From Bacillota bacterium (lineage in GTDB: Bacteria; Bacillota; UBA4882; UBA8346), in the NCBI GenBank assembly GCA_023426245.1, contig JAFABB010000017.1, positions 1-64,000 on the forward strand: a stretch of DNA of 64,000 bases, written 5' to 3'. Made by a program: the position numbers and the translations under genes. The notes under the pieces are model-generated. The model did not search any database. It had not been told where the DNA came from and was given only the letters and a program-made list of their open reading frames with translations. The number at the start of each line of letters is the position of its first letter. Positions within the stretch are counted from its first letter, which is position 1. Positions 16,838 to 26,216 of this stretch are shown piece after piece.

Positions 16838-16898
16838 ATCCATCCTTCCCTTCATTTTTATTTTTTAGAAATGCCTATAAAATGGATAAAGTTAAATT

Positions 16899-19800
16899 CT
16901 ACAACCCTGTCACATCCAGATAATCCAGATTGATATTGGCGCTATCATCAGCATCAAACCTGTACAGGATATAATTTGTACCTTTATGGAGTGAAACCGG
17001 ACCGATAACTATGTCGGACCATGTGTCCCAGTCTGTCGTACCCTTGCAGGTTATTTGTCCATGATCCGCACCATTTACATAGAGGCTCACGGTTTTATCC
17101 CCCGATCCTGAAGCGTATCTTAAATTCAAATTATATAAACCGGATTGCGACGCTTCTATCATAAACAGCGTAGCCGCATTTTGAGCCCAATATCCTGCTA
17201 CAAAACCACTACCGGAATATCCCGGATGATCAACGGCCGCCACTGCTGTTCCGTATAATGTTGCCGTTTCAGCTTCATACCTGGTGGATGGGTTAATTTC
17301 CGTAAGGCTCAGATCATCAATGCACGCCCATGAGCCGTCGGTGCTTGCCGGCGCGTATAGGCCAATTTCTGCAGTGGTTCCGCTGGGAATAAATACAATT
17401 TCTCTGTAATACCAAGCTTGATTAAGAATCAAGCCCTGCAAATTGATGGTATTCTGTCCGATGTCAATTTCGTTCCCACCGTAGTTTCTTACAAAGAAGG
17501 TAGCGTTCCTGTTCCCCGCCATGATAAATGCCCCCGCTTTGTAAGTATGACCTGCCGTCAGGCCTGTTACCGTCTTATAAAGTCTCCCTGCCCCACCGGA
17601 CGCTCCGGCAATGGTGCCTTTATAGTTTCCGGTGTGAGGAAATGAATACGAACTTTTCGGGTCGATAAATAGATACGCCGCATTGGAAGGCTCTGTATTC
17701 CATCCTGATAGATCCCCGTTTTCAAACCCCGGATTATCAACGACAATTCCCGTTTCTCCTACAAGCTGCTTGGTGGTATTGGTCACCAGATAGTCTACAT
17801 TCACCCAGTTATTTACCGAAGCACTGTTTTTGTCACTCCGCACCACTACTTTAAAGGTGTGAGAACCTTCTTTCAATTTCCAAAACTTGAATACCAACTG
17901 CTGCGGCTTTTCAGTGCTACTGTACAAGTCGGCGACTCCAACCTTAATATTGTCCAGGTATACATCCGCCTTACCGCTGTCGTTTTTCATATCGGCATAC
18001 CAATTGATATCCGTACCGTTAAAAGTGATCTGAAAATAATCGCCGGAATTTTTGGAACCTCTGGCGGTATTGTTGAAATAGATATTCCCCCATGTATCTA
18101 GAGTCCAATTTCCGGAGTAACTGATGCCAGGATCACGGTCATCCAAAAATCTTGACCGGAGATTTGTATCACCGTTGAAGTCATAATCGCCGGTGTATTT
18201 TTTAATTCGCCACACCATCGTAAGCAATTCATAGGGCTGCCAGTTAAACGTATGTTCATGCCCTTCACCCCGGCCTTGACTGGTACACCAACCGGTATAA
18301 TTATCGGGAGCAATGACGAGTACTTCATTGGCCCAACCAGCGCCCACATGGGTAAAAGCGTCCGCTATCACTCCGGATTTATCATCCATATCCGTTCCCA
18401 GCGATGTATTATACAGCAATTGCTTGGCGAAATCCAAATAATGGCGGTCATTGGTTTTTTGATACAGGATATAATAATCTAGCGCATTTTGGCCGGTTAA
18501 AGCATCGACACCATTAGAGCCGGCATTGATGTAACTTGACCCGGTCGGATTGTAATGCGAATTGTTATAGGTTTTATTGCCATTCTCAGTTCCAGTGCAA
18601 CCAATGGGCTCCATATTGATATTCTGGACCACTTGCCAGGTTTCCAGATAATCAGCGGCTACCTTTGCTCTGTTCAGCCATATACTGTCATTGGTCGCCA
18701 GGTATAAATCGTTGTATGCTTCCAGAGCCGTTGCCGCACTTTCCCTGTCATGCTCCGACGGGCCCCCGCCATAGTCTGTGATTCCATCTCTGAACCTCAT
18801 GGTGTTATGACCCTTGTTCCATGAGTAGTTGCCCATACCAATCGCAGCATTAAGATATTTGGCATTTTTATTGTAGTTATATAACCGGACCATCAACGAA
18901 ATTGCCATATAGGCATCATTTCTGGTATAATCGGACCCATCAAGGTAGAATGGGAGATTACCATTTCCATCCATCTTGCTCATGATCAGATCTGCTTCCG
19001 CAACAACCTTATTGTACCAAGAAGTGTTATCCACCCCATGAGCCTTATCTGTGATATAGGCATTCAATACGTTCTTGTCAGCATCGCAACGGGCTCTCAA
19101 CCACGTTTGGCCGTGATAAGTGGTGTTTACCTGGTCATTGAGTACAGTTCGGGCATTATTGATATAACTCTGATTATTAAGCTCATACCCATAGGCAAGT
19201 AAGATGGAAGCGATATCGGCGTTTCTCCCCAGAAAACCGCTGTCATCACCCGGGTGTACCCAGGCATTCATATATCTTGGAACTCCACTATTGCTGACAC
19301 CGAAAGAATTATTCATCAAATCGGCGACAGTGTGGAAGTGCATTCTTACATCGAAGCGGTCATCGATTTGGGCGACTTGGGAGTATGCATTCCGCCAGAC
19401 ATCTTTTACACAGGTATTGAAGTCGGGGTGGGATTTTACACCGATAGCCATATTGACTTGCCTGGATGAATTGGCAGTTACCGGCAGGAATCGCCACATA
19501 ACTGTGGAGTCATTATAATAACCCCTCCAGTTCGACGTATACCCGGGAAAGGTATGAAACAGCTCGGTATGGTTGTCAGACGACCTTCTCATGCCAAGCC
19601 CGGGAAGATTGATCCTGTCACTGACCATGGATTGGGTTTTGCTTGCGATGCAATCCCCGGCAATCGTCTCTCTTCTGCCGGGGGTTTGGTCCATCAAGGT
19701 AAGGGACCAGAGGGACGAAGGATCAAAACAGGTTTCAATGGGCAATCCAACTTCATCAACACTAAATGATGATTCGGTATTATTTTTAAAACAAAATTTT

Positions 19801-20345
19801 GACCTATCGCTGAAGTTATCGGAGTCATTGCCCCACCACGCGGATGGAGCAAACCATTTATAGTAGGCGGGCTGATTTGCTGGGGCACTCCTTAATACCA
19901 GAGTCGTCATATATCCCTTATCCCTGGAATTTGCCGTTAAAACTGTTTGATCTCTGGCAATAGTAAGTTGGCCGTTGGTTAGCGAGTAAGTATCGACGAT
20001 TCGTAAGGAACTTCCGTTTGGAGTATTAAACGTAACTAAGGCAACAGTCTTTCCGCTATCAACCGTTATCGTGGAATATGCCCCATACAAAAAAGGGCCG
20101 ACATTGTTACTGCTGTCAATAACCCTGTAACCTGGAGTTCCATTAGACGATGACCAAAGCACAGCTCCGTTATCATCCACCTGAAGCGTATACCCATTCA
20201 ATCCTGAATTAAAAACCAATTGATAATTAATGTTGCCGTCGCTGCCAATGGTATAATCTGCTGCATATATCCTGGGAACAGTCATCCATAGAAACTGAAT
20301 CAGAGATGAAAGTAAAATGAAAAAAAAGACCTTCTTTTTCACCAT
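16899..20345 (-). CDS. Large secreted multi-domain carbohydrate-active protein
   Basis: 1148 residues from ATG 20345 (AAAGGAG eight bases upstream). The signal peptide ends P-R-I-Y-A-A-D. Residues about 30-340 form a beta-rich domain. Residues about 350-770 are a helical toroid with hairpin repeats (N-A-R-T-V-L-N-D-Q-V-N, A-K-V-A-A-D-Y-L-E-T-W). Then come two beta-sandwich domains, one starting N-P-G-F-E-N-G-D (CBM4/9-like), and a final CBM35/CBM6-like module (Y-E-A-E-T-A, then Y-L-D-V-T). The catalytic family is not recognised; lyase or glycosidase are both possible. A copy of the LacI operator lies 94 bases upstream, tying it to the GH65 locus. Confidence 0.75.
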   Translation of the reverse strand: MVKKKVFFFILLSSLIQFLWMTVPRIYAADYTIGSDGNINYQLVFNSGLNGYTLQVDDNGAVLWSSSNGTPGYRVIDSSNNVGPFLYGAYSTITVDSGKTVALVTFNTPNGSSLRIVDTYSLTNGQLTIARDQTVLTANSRDKGYMTTLVLRSAPANQPAYYKWFAPSAWWGNDSDNFSDRSKFCFKNNTESSFSVDEVGLPIETCFDPSSLWSLTLMDQTPGRRETIAGDCIASKTQSMVSDRINLPGLGMRRSSDNHTELFHTFPGYTSNWRGYYNDSTVMWRFLPVTANSSRQVNMAIGVKSHPDFNTCVKDVWRNAYSQVAQIDDRFDVRMHFHTVADLMNNSFGVSNSGVPRYMNAWVHPGDDSGFLGRNADIASILLAYGYELNNQSYINNARTVLNDQVNTTYHGQTWLRARCDADKNVLNAYITDKAHGVDNTSWYNKVVAEADLIMSKMDGNGNLPFYLDGSDYTRNDAYMAISLMVRLYNYNKNAKYLNAAIGMGNYSWNKGHNTMRFRDGITDYGGGPSEHDRESAATALEAYNDLYLATNDSIWLNRAKVAADYLETWQVVQNINMEPIGCTGTENGNKTYNNSHYNPTGSSYINAGSNGVDALTGQNALDYYILYQKTNDRHYLDFAKQLLYNTSLGTDMDDKSGVIADAFTHVGAGWANEVLVIAPDNYTGWCTSQGRGEGHEHTFNWQPYELLTMVWRIKKYTGDYDFNGDTNLRSRFLDDRDPGISYSGNWTLDTWGNIYFNNTARGSKNSGDYFQITFNGTDINWYADMKNDSGKADVYLDNIKVGVADLYSSTEKPQQLVFKFWKLKEGSHTFKVVVRSDKNSASVNNWVNVDYLVTNTTKQLVGETGIVVDNPGFENGDLSGWNTEPSNAAYLFIDPKSSYSFPHTGNYKGTIAGASGGAGRLYKTVTGLTAGHTYKAGAFIMAGNRNATFFVRNYGGNEIDIGQNTINLQGLILNQAWYYREIVFIPSGTTAEIGLYAPASTDGSWACIDDLSLTEINPSTRYEAETATLYGTAVAAVDHPGYSGSGFVAGYWAQNAATLFMIEASQSGLYNLNLRYASGSGDKTVSLYVNGADHGQITCKGTTDWDTWSDIVIGPVSLHKGTNYILYRFDADDSANINLDYLDVTGL

Positions 20346-20438
20346 ATTTATCACTCCTTTTAAATCAATACCGGTACTGTTCGGCTATCTCATTTAGATT
20401 GATCAGGATTAATTAACACCCCCATTCCACATTGAAAC

Positions 20439-20454
20439 TGTTATACGTGTAACA
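20439..20454. promoter_or_regulatory. LacI-family operator, copy 1
   Basis: TGTTATACGTGTAACA has TGTTA/TAACA arms around a central CG, the usual LacI-family layout. It lies 94 bases upstream of the 1148-residue secreted protein. Near-identical copies are at 27649-27664 (before the transporter operon) and 28749-28764 (before the LacI gene itself). Confidence 0.75.
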
Positions 20455-20502
20455 TTAAAACTACAAATTATCGCTCCGAATCCGAAAAATCACCTCCCTT
20501 TC

Positions 20503-21057
20503 TTAAATCCCAGCAAAGCGGTAATAACCCAAATTCGTCAACTGTAGCGGCAAATCCCGGGGTTCGGTTACATAAAACGAAGCCGCTTTACCTGGGCAGT
20601 CGGCTACTCCTTCCCCGTGTGGCACATCCTTGGCCATTGAAAAAAAACTTACTTCCGGGTCGTTATACTTCACTCTTAATGTAATAAAGTCCTCATCCGT
20701 CAATGACTGGCCGTTGATTTTTTGCTCCAATTCGGCTTGGCAACATAAGGCAATCACTAAATACAGCGGTTTGGTATCGGGAGCGGGCTCGCCGATTAAA
20801 ATGAAATCTTCAACATCCGGGTGGCTGCCAAATCCGGGTAAACCCGGCCGGTTTACGGTGACCACGATCAGTTTATGAGGGCCAAATTTCTCCTGACATT
20901 CATAAACCGAACGAACCCCGGTTTCTCCTGCCGGAACATCCAGATTATGATGCCCGGGGTAAAGCCGGTAGATCAAGCCCTTATCTTCCAAATGCTGCAT
21001 CACTTCTTTGGTCATCTCGACAGGATGCAGCCGGATTTCTTTTTGCACTGGATTCAT
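20503..21057 (-). CDS. Hypothetical 184-aa protein in GH65 operon
   Basis: Start ATG 21057 with GGAGG six bases before it. No signal peptide, no membrane segment, mixed alpha/beta look, with H-H-N-L-D-V-P-A-G-E-T-G and G-F-G-S-H-P-D-V-E-D near the middle. I do not recognise a family. Position as last gene of the transporter/phosphorylase operon, overlapping the 3' end of the phosphorylase gene by 77 bases, suggests a role in the same sugar's metabolism. A sugar mutarotase, isomerase or ligand-binding role is possible. Confidence 0.7.
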   Translation of the reverse strand: MNPVQKEIRLHPVEMTKEVMQHLEDKGLIYRLYPGHHNLDVPAGETGVRSVYECQEKFGPHKLIVVTVNRPGLPGFGSHPDVEDFILIGEPAPDTKPLYLVIALCCQAELEQKINGQSLTDEDFITLRVKYNDPEVSFFSMAKDVPHGEGVADCPGKAASFYVTEPRDLPLQLTNLGYYRFAGI

Positions 21058-24025
21058 GTCCAACCTCCGTGATATTCGGCATACTCATGGGATAAGCCAC
21101 CGTCCTGGTTTGATCCGGTTCAATGGTTATCAACGAGTCCCTCACCATGATTTTTAAAGCTCTTTGGCTTAAATTGGTGAAGGCGATCTGTTTTTTACCG
21201 ATTACGATCCTAACGGACTGGCCTTTCCAATTCAAGGGGAAACTTACTTTTTGCCACTGTTTGGGCAAGCGGGGATTTACGGTTAAAATGTCGTTCTGGA
21301 TTGCACTTGGGATGCCGGCAAAGCCATGAACCACCGCCTGCCATAAACCTCCGGCGTTGGCGATATGGATACCTTCCTCACATCCCTTTTTGCCTAAATC
21401 GAGATCGATTTTGACCGACTTTTGAAAATAGCTTTCCGCTTCCTCCATCTTTTCCAGCCACGTTGCCATGATGGCGTATACGGCAGCCGAAAGGGATGAA
21501 TCATGGGTCGTAATCGGTTCATAGTATTCGTAAGCCCGTTTTATTTGTTCATTCGTAAAATCACCCGGGAATAAATACATTAACATCAATACATCTGCTT
21601 GTTTTAGCGCTTTTGAGCGATAGTTCTTTTCTTGGGAAATAAAATGGCCAAAAGGCTTGCTCCGGTCTTTCCAAATTTGATCGAAATCGATATCGGCATA
21701 GCTTTCAAAGTCTTCCGACTGCATCACCAGATTGCGGTTCGGATCGATAGGGATCGTTAATCCTTCCATCACCTGACCCACTCGTTCCATTTCAGAGGAA
21801 TTAAAGTTTAACGCGGCCATTTTCTCGCGATATTCCTGCGGATTTTCCGACTCGAAATGTTCCAGCATTTCCAGGGTCTTGGCCAGACTGAACTTGACCA
21901 TCCGATTGGTATAAGCATTGTTGCGGGTTATTGGCAAATACTCATCCGGGCCCATGACTCCCAGTAAATTGAAACTTTGATGGGTCGGGTCCGGGTCAAC
22001 CCGCTCCACCCAGTACCGGGCGGTCTCCACCAACATCTCGATTCCGTATTGTTTCATAAATTCCCAATCAGCGGTCTGGCAATAGTAATGCCAAAGAGCG
22101 TAAATCACATCCGCGGTAATATGGATTTCATGATCTGCGTATTGCCAGCCGGCCGACTCTTCCTTACCGTCAATCGACGATTCCCAGGCATAACGCGCCC
22201 CATGGTATCCGTATGACCGGGCGTTCTCTCTGGCGCCGCTTAAAGTGTTGAACCGGAAGAGGATTAAATTCTTCGCAGCATCCAAATTGGTATACAAAAA
22301 AAAGGGCAATACAAAAAGCTCATTATCCCAAAAGTATCTGCCAAAATAAGCTTCACCGGCATGGCCCTTGGCGCAGATCGCCACCCGGGGATCATGTTCG
22401 GCATTGCTGCGAATCATATGAAAAATAGAGAACCGCAGAGCCAGCTGAGCCTGGTCATCGCCTTCAATCATCAGATCGCTGTTCTCCCATTTTTGCCGCC
22501 AGATCCGGGCATGTTCTTGATACAACCGGTTAAAATCGCTATCCAACCCCATTTTATGTACTTTAAAAGCCCGTTCTTGGTAGTTTCCCGCTGCCAAATC
22601 ACGATCCGTAGCGATGCTGGTAATTTTGACGAATTCCAGCGTTTGATGGGCTTCCAGGCAGCAATGGCTCTCATAGTATATATGCCCTTCCACGGTGATT
22701 GTTTTTAAAGGGATGGCGGGGGAAGTTAATAACCTTGATATTTCAAAAATCCGGTTGCCCTTATCCGTCACCCCATCCGAATAAATATTTCCCTCATCAC
22801 TCACTCCCAGATCCACCTTGGTAAAGTGATTGTATCCATTGGTACGGACCTTCGCATTGATTCCCGAAATGATCTTTAGCTTTCCATTCCCTTTGATACA
22901 GCGTATCCGAACCCTTTGTACCGACAATGCCGGAATATCCAGGTTGATATAGCGGAAAAATTGAATGGCAACTTCCATCCCCGACTGAGTTTGCCAGCGT
23001 AAAGAACGGGTCAAAGTGGCATCTTTCATATTTAAATAGCGATCGTAATGGGTGACTTTACTTTTTTCGAGATCCAGACGTTCCCCATCGCAATAAACCT
23101 GAAACTCTAAAAACCATGGCAGATTAATGATTTCATCATTTAAGAGAAAATGTTCGCCGACGATTCCCGGTACGAAGGTTCCCCATTTGGATTTACCGGG
23201 GCGTGGTTTTTCCAGGGTAACATTGGCGGGAACCCGCAGATATTCTTCATCCTGCGGGTCATCACTTAAACCTTCCTCTAGAGAACCCCGCACCGACAGG
23301 TAGCCACTCCCCAAAGTAAATGCCCCTTCATAATATTTATTGAGGCTCACTTCAAAATGATTCTCATGGAGACACCAACGTTGATCAACAAAGAATCGAT
23401 CCGGCCGGAATTCATGAAGTCCATTCAGAAAATGCGGAGCGATATTCCTGAGATTCTCGTTCCCGACCCCAATAATCTCCATTCCTCCTCGTTGAGCTGC
23501 TTCAATACCGGCTACGGCATCTTCAAAAACAATACATTCCCAAGGAAGCAGCCCTAACTTATCCGCGGCCAATAAGAAAACTTCCGGATCAGGTTTGGCC
23601 CGGGTTACCAAAGTACCATCCACAATCGCCTCGAAATAGTCTCCGAGCTGCAGACGTTCCAAAATCAGCGCTGCATTTTTACTGGCCGAGCCTAAGGCGA
23701 TTTTAACTCCCCGTTTTTTTAAGTCGCGGAGTAATTTCAATACACCGGGGAGTACCTCACTGGGATCCATTTGCGAAATATACTCCACATACCAGCGGTT
23801 TTTTTCTTCCGCCAAACGCTCTTTTTCCCTCTCATCAACGGATATTCCCCCCGCCTCCAGCAGCAATTCCAAAGAACGTAACCGGCTAACTCCTTTCAAA
23901 GCTTCATTTTGTTCACTTGAAAAATCGAAGCCCAACTGAGCGGCTAGCCGTTTCCAGGCCAAATAATGATATTTGGCCGTATCGGCAATGACACCATCCA
24001 AATCAAAGATTGCCCCGCGAACCAT
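20981..24025 (-). CDS. Beta-phosphoglucomutase / GH65 glycoside phosphorylase fusion
   Basis: 1014 residues from ATG 24025 (AGGTGG five bases upstream). Residues 1 to about 205 are a HAD-type beta-phosphoglucomutase: nucleophile D8 and acid D10 in F-D-L-D-G-V-I-A-D-T, later A-K-P-D-P-E and F-E-D-A-V-A-G-I. From about 215 to the end it is a GH65 phosphorylase with F-W-D-N-E-L-F near 566, G-Y-H-G-A-R-Y-A-W-E near 607, the general acid E695 in G-P-D-E-Y, and H-D-S-S-L-S-A. GH65 enzymes split alpha-glucosides (trehalose, maltose, kojibiose, nigerose) with phosphate to beta-glucose-1-phosphate, which the mutase half turns into glucose-6-phosphate. The tail overlaps the next gene by 77 bases. Confidence 0.9.
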   Translation of the reverse strand: MVRGAIFDLDGVIADTAKYHYLAWKRLAAQLGFDFSSEQNEALKGVSRLRSLELLLEAGGISVDEREKERLAEEKNRWYVEYISQMDPSEVLPGVLKLLRDLKKRGVKIALGSASKNAALILERLQLGDYFEAIVDGTLVTRAKPDPEVFLLAADKLGLLPWECIVFEDAVAGIEAAQRGGMEIIGVGNENLRNIAPHFLNGLHEFRPDRFFVDQRWCLHENHFEVSLNKYYEGAFTLGSGYLSVRGSLEEGLSDDPQDEEYLRVPANVTLEKPRPGKSKWGTFVPGIVGEHFLLNDEIINLPWFLEFQVYCDGERLDLEKSKVTHYDRYLNMKDATLTRSLRWQTQSGMEVAIQFFRYINLDIPALSVQRVRIRCIKGNGKLKIISGINAKVRTNGYNHFTKVDLGVSDEGNIYSDGVTDKGNRIFEISRLLTSPAIPLKTITVEGHIYYESHCCLEAHQTLEFVKITSIATDRDLAAGNYQERAFKVHKMGLDSDFNRLYQEHARIWRQKWENSDLMIEGDDQAQLALRFSIFHMIRSNAEHDPRVAICAKGHAGEAYFGRYFWDNELFVLPFFLYTNLDAAKNLILFRFNTLSGARENARSYGYHGARYAWESSIDGKEESAGWQYADHEIHITADVIYALWHYYCQTADWEFMKQYGIEMLVETARYWVERVDPDPTHQSFNLLGVMGPDEYLPITRNNAYTNRMVKFSLAKTLEMLEHFESENPQEYREKMAALNFNSSEMERVGQVMEGLTIPIDPNRNLVMQSEDFESYADIDFDQIWKDRSKPFGHFISQEKNYRSKALKQADVLMLMYLFPGDFTNEQIKRAYEYYEPITTHDSSLSAAVYAIMATWLEKMEEAESYFQKSVKIDLDLGKKGCEEGIHIANAGGLWQAVVHGFAGIPSAIQNDILTVNPRLPKQWQKVSFPLNWKGQSVRIVIGKKQIAFTNLSQRALKIMVRDSLITIEPDQTRTVAYPMSMPNITEVGHESSAKRNPAASCRDDQRSDAAFGR

Positions 24026-24069
24026 TACTTCCACCTCATTGTATCGATATCGTTTGTTTTTCAAGCTGT

Positions 24070-24954
24070 CTATTGTTTTACCGCACCCATGGATAATGAA
24101 GAAACCACACTATTCTGAAAAATTACAAATAATACAACCGTAGGAATGATCGCCAAGGTCATCGCCGCAAACAGGGCGCCATAGTCAAAGAAAAATTGGC
24201 CTAAGAAGAAACGGATGGCAATTTGAAGGGTCCGGTTCATTGGGGAAGCGATCAAAACAATGGCATAGAGAAATTCATTCCAGCAATAAATGGCTTGTAA
24301 AATCATAACCGTCACGATTCCCGGACGGGCCATCGGCATGATAATCGCCCAAACCGTCCGCCATAAACTGGCTCCGTCGATCCGCGCCGCCTCATCCACT
24401 TGAACCGGAATCCCCAACAGGAAACTACGCAATATTAATATGGAAATCGGAATCCCAATCGCGGTATAAAGAATAGCCAACCCAATCAAGGAATTGCTAA
24501 GTTGCAGATTGTCCATGATTATCTTCACCGGGAGCAACGCGGAGTTAATCGGAATTAAAATACCAATCGAGAATAGCGCCATCAAAAACCCCGACCCCCG
24601 AAAACGGAAGCGGGCGATGGCATAAGCGGCTAACAACGAAACATAGGCATTTAACAGAACCGAAATTGTGGTTACAATGATGCTATTTAGATAAGACTGG
24701 CCCATCCCGGTTACTTTCAATGCATATTCATAATTTTCCCAATGCAGCTTCTTAGGAAATGATAAAGCCGACATTAAAATCTCCTGGCTGGACTTAACGG
24801 AGGAGAAAAGCGTCCAAATTAATGGAAAAGCGGTCATCACTGCAAAAAAGATTAAGATTGACCATCGCAAAAACTCAACCAGAAACTTTATTAATCTTCT
24901 TTTCGATGGATGTTCCAAAGGGACATATTGATTCTTAAAGGTTTCGGAATTCAT
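24070..24954 (-). CDS. CUT1 sugar ABC transporter permease (MalG-like)
   Basis: 294 residues from ATG 24954, where AAGGGGG is seven bases upstream; an earlier in-frame start has no such site. Six helices, EAA loop D-E-A-A-R-I-D-G-A-S-L-W, and ending in S-S-L-S-M-G-A-V-K-Q. It works with the next upstream permease and the binding protein at 26213-27496 to import the disaccharide that the GH65 fusion cleaves (context inference). Confidence 0.92.
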   Translation of the reverse strand: MNSETFKNQYVPLEHPSKRRLIKFLVEFLRWSILIFFAVMTAFPLIWTLFSSVKSSQEILMSALSFPKKLHWENYEYALKVTGMGQSYLNSIIVTTISVLLNAYVSLLAAYAIARFRFRGSGFLMALFSIGILIPINSALLPVKIIMDNLQLSNSLIGLAILYTAIGIPISILILRSFLLGIPVQVDEAARIDGASLWRTVWAIIMPMARPGIVTVMILQAIYCWNEFLYAIVLIASPMNRTLQIAIRFFLGQFFFDYGALFAAMTLAIIPTVVLFVIFQNSVVSSLSMGAVKQ

Positions 24955-24999
24955 GAGCAACCCCCTTACAAAGTAGCGCCTATGCGGCAACTTTTGATT

Positions 25000-25875
25000 T
25001 TACCAATCCGATTTTCCAAGCTTGAACAGTTTCATTGCGGTAATCACAAACAGCAAACCAAATACTAATAAAGCAACTCCAAGGGTATTGGCATAAGAGT
25101 ATTGAATCAATTGGATTTTTTGATAAAGATACAAAGCCAGGGTTTCGGTACGGTAATTGGGAGCCCCATTGGTCATAATATAAAGGCCTTCAAAATACCG
25201 TAGCCCGCCTGTGACCGTAAGTATGACACAGGTCCCGGTAATATTCCGCATGAGCGGAATCGTTATATGGAAACTCTGCTTCATCCCGGAGGCGCCGTCA
25301 ATTTCAGCCGACTCGAACAATTCTTCCGGAATCGAGAGGATTTCTCCCAAAATGATCACTGCATATAAACCTACATGAAAGACCCAAGTCAATAAGATCG
25401 CCGGCCAAGCCAGCGTCTGGTCATACAGCCAATTCCGGCACCATGAATCGAAACCCATTATTTTCAAGATGGAATTAATCAAACCGAAACTGGGGTTGAA
25501 AACGTTCATCCAAATCACGGCAAAAGCAGTTACCGATATCACATGGGGCAAAAAATAGATGGTCCGTAATACTTTCCATCCCCGGACTTTTTTACTTAAC
25601 AACAAGGCCACCATTAATGCCAAGGGAATATGTACCAGCATCGCCACTAAGGACCAGCTGAAATTATTTTGTAATGAAATATAAAATACCTTGTCATGAA
25701 ACATTTTTAGGTAATTATCCAATCCAATAAAACCACCCATTTTAATGGTATTCCAATCAAAAAAGGTGGTAGCGATCAAGCCCAGCATCGGCAATATATA
25801 GAAGGTGCCGAATAAAACCAAGGCCGGGATTAATGCCAATATAATGAACCGTCGTTGTTCTTGATTTGTTTTCAT
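25000..25875 (-). CDS. CUT1 sugar ABC transporter permease (MalF-like)
   Basis: 291 residues from ATG 25875 (AAAGGA seven bases upstream). Six helices and the EAA loop F-E-S-A-E-I-D-G-A-S-G-M-K-Q. Separated from the binding-protein gene by 337 bases of repeat sequence, which is unusually long inside such an operon and suggests later insertion of repeats. Confidence 0.92.
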   Translation of the reverse strand: MKTNQEQRRFIILALIPALVLFGTFYILPMLGLIATTFFDWNTIKMGGFIGLDNYLKMFHDKVFYISLQNNFSWSLVAMLVHIPLALMVALLLSKKVRGWKVLRTIYFLPHVISVTAFAVIWMNVFNPSFGLINSILKIMGFDSWCRNWLYDQTLAWPAILLTWVFHVGLYAVIILGEILSIPEELFESAEIDGASGMKQSFHITIPLMRNITGTCVILTVTGGLRYFEGLYIMTNGAPNYRTETLALYLYQKIQLIQYSYANTLGVALLVFGLLFVITAMKLFKLGKSDW

Positions 25876-25959
25876 CGCCAAATCCTTTCCGTAAAGCCTT
25901 TATTACCCCGCGCATTTCTAATTAACCACGGCTTATACCAACGTAGTATCCACCCGGCC

Positions 25960-26104
25960 ATCCGGGGCACGTGAAAAGATGAAAATAGGTTTTATCTCTG
26001 TGTCTCTGTGGCCTAAATGCTTTTTGGACACAGAGACATCGGCACCAAGGTGCCGCAGACACAGAGAAAGAATTAATGCAAAAAAGAATTTTCTCGGGCG
26101 CTGA
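25960..26104. repeat. Dispersed non-coding repeat, copy A
   Basis: The segment around CACGTGAAAAGATGAAAAT (25968-25986) is the reverse complement, with one mismatch, of 63072-63090. The middle contains GTGTCTCTGTGG-type words and a perfect hairpin CGGCACC-AA-GGTGCCG. It is a diverged copy, inverted, of the repeat at 62924-63104. It lies between a binding-protein gene and its permease gene. Confidence 0.5.
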
Positions 26105-26105
26105 A

Positions 26106-26216
26106 TACTAGTAGAGCGTATCGTAAATAAATGGAAATCAGAAATGGGGAAGATACGCTCTACTTAAGTAAAACGTTCACAATCATTGAGTAGTTATTTA
26201 GAGAACGTTTTACTAG
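26106..26216. repeat. Structured repeat element, copy 2
   Basis: Inverted copy of the element at 9385-9490. Both stems are intact here: AGTAGAGCGTATC (26110-26122) with GATACGCTCTACT (26152-26164), and AAAACGTTC/GAACGTTTT nearer the gene. The ends are again CTAG, and the TAG stop of the binding-protein gene lies inside the terminal CTAG, followed by TAA. On the message it forms two hairpins right after the stop. Confidence 0.8.

Noticed and set aside
19204..19863. Several plus-strand ORFs opposite the large secreted protein
   Set aside because: They are antisense shadows of a well-supported coding frame, without ribosome binding sites.
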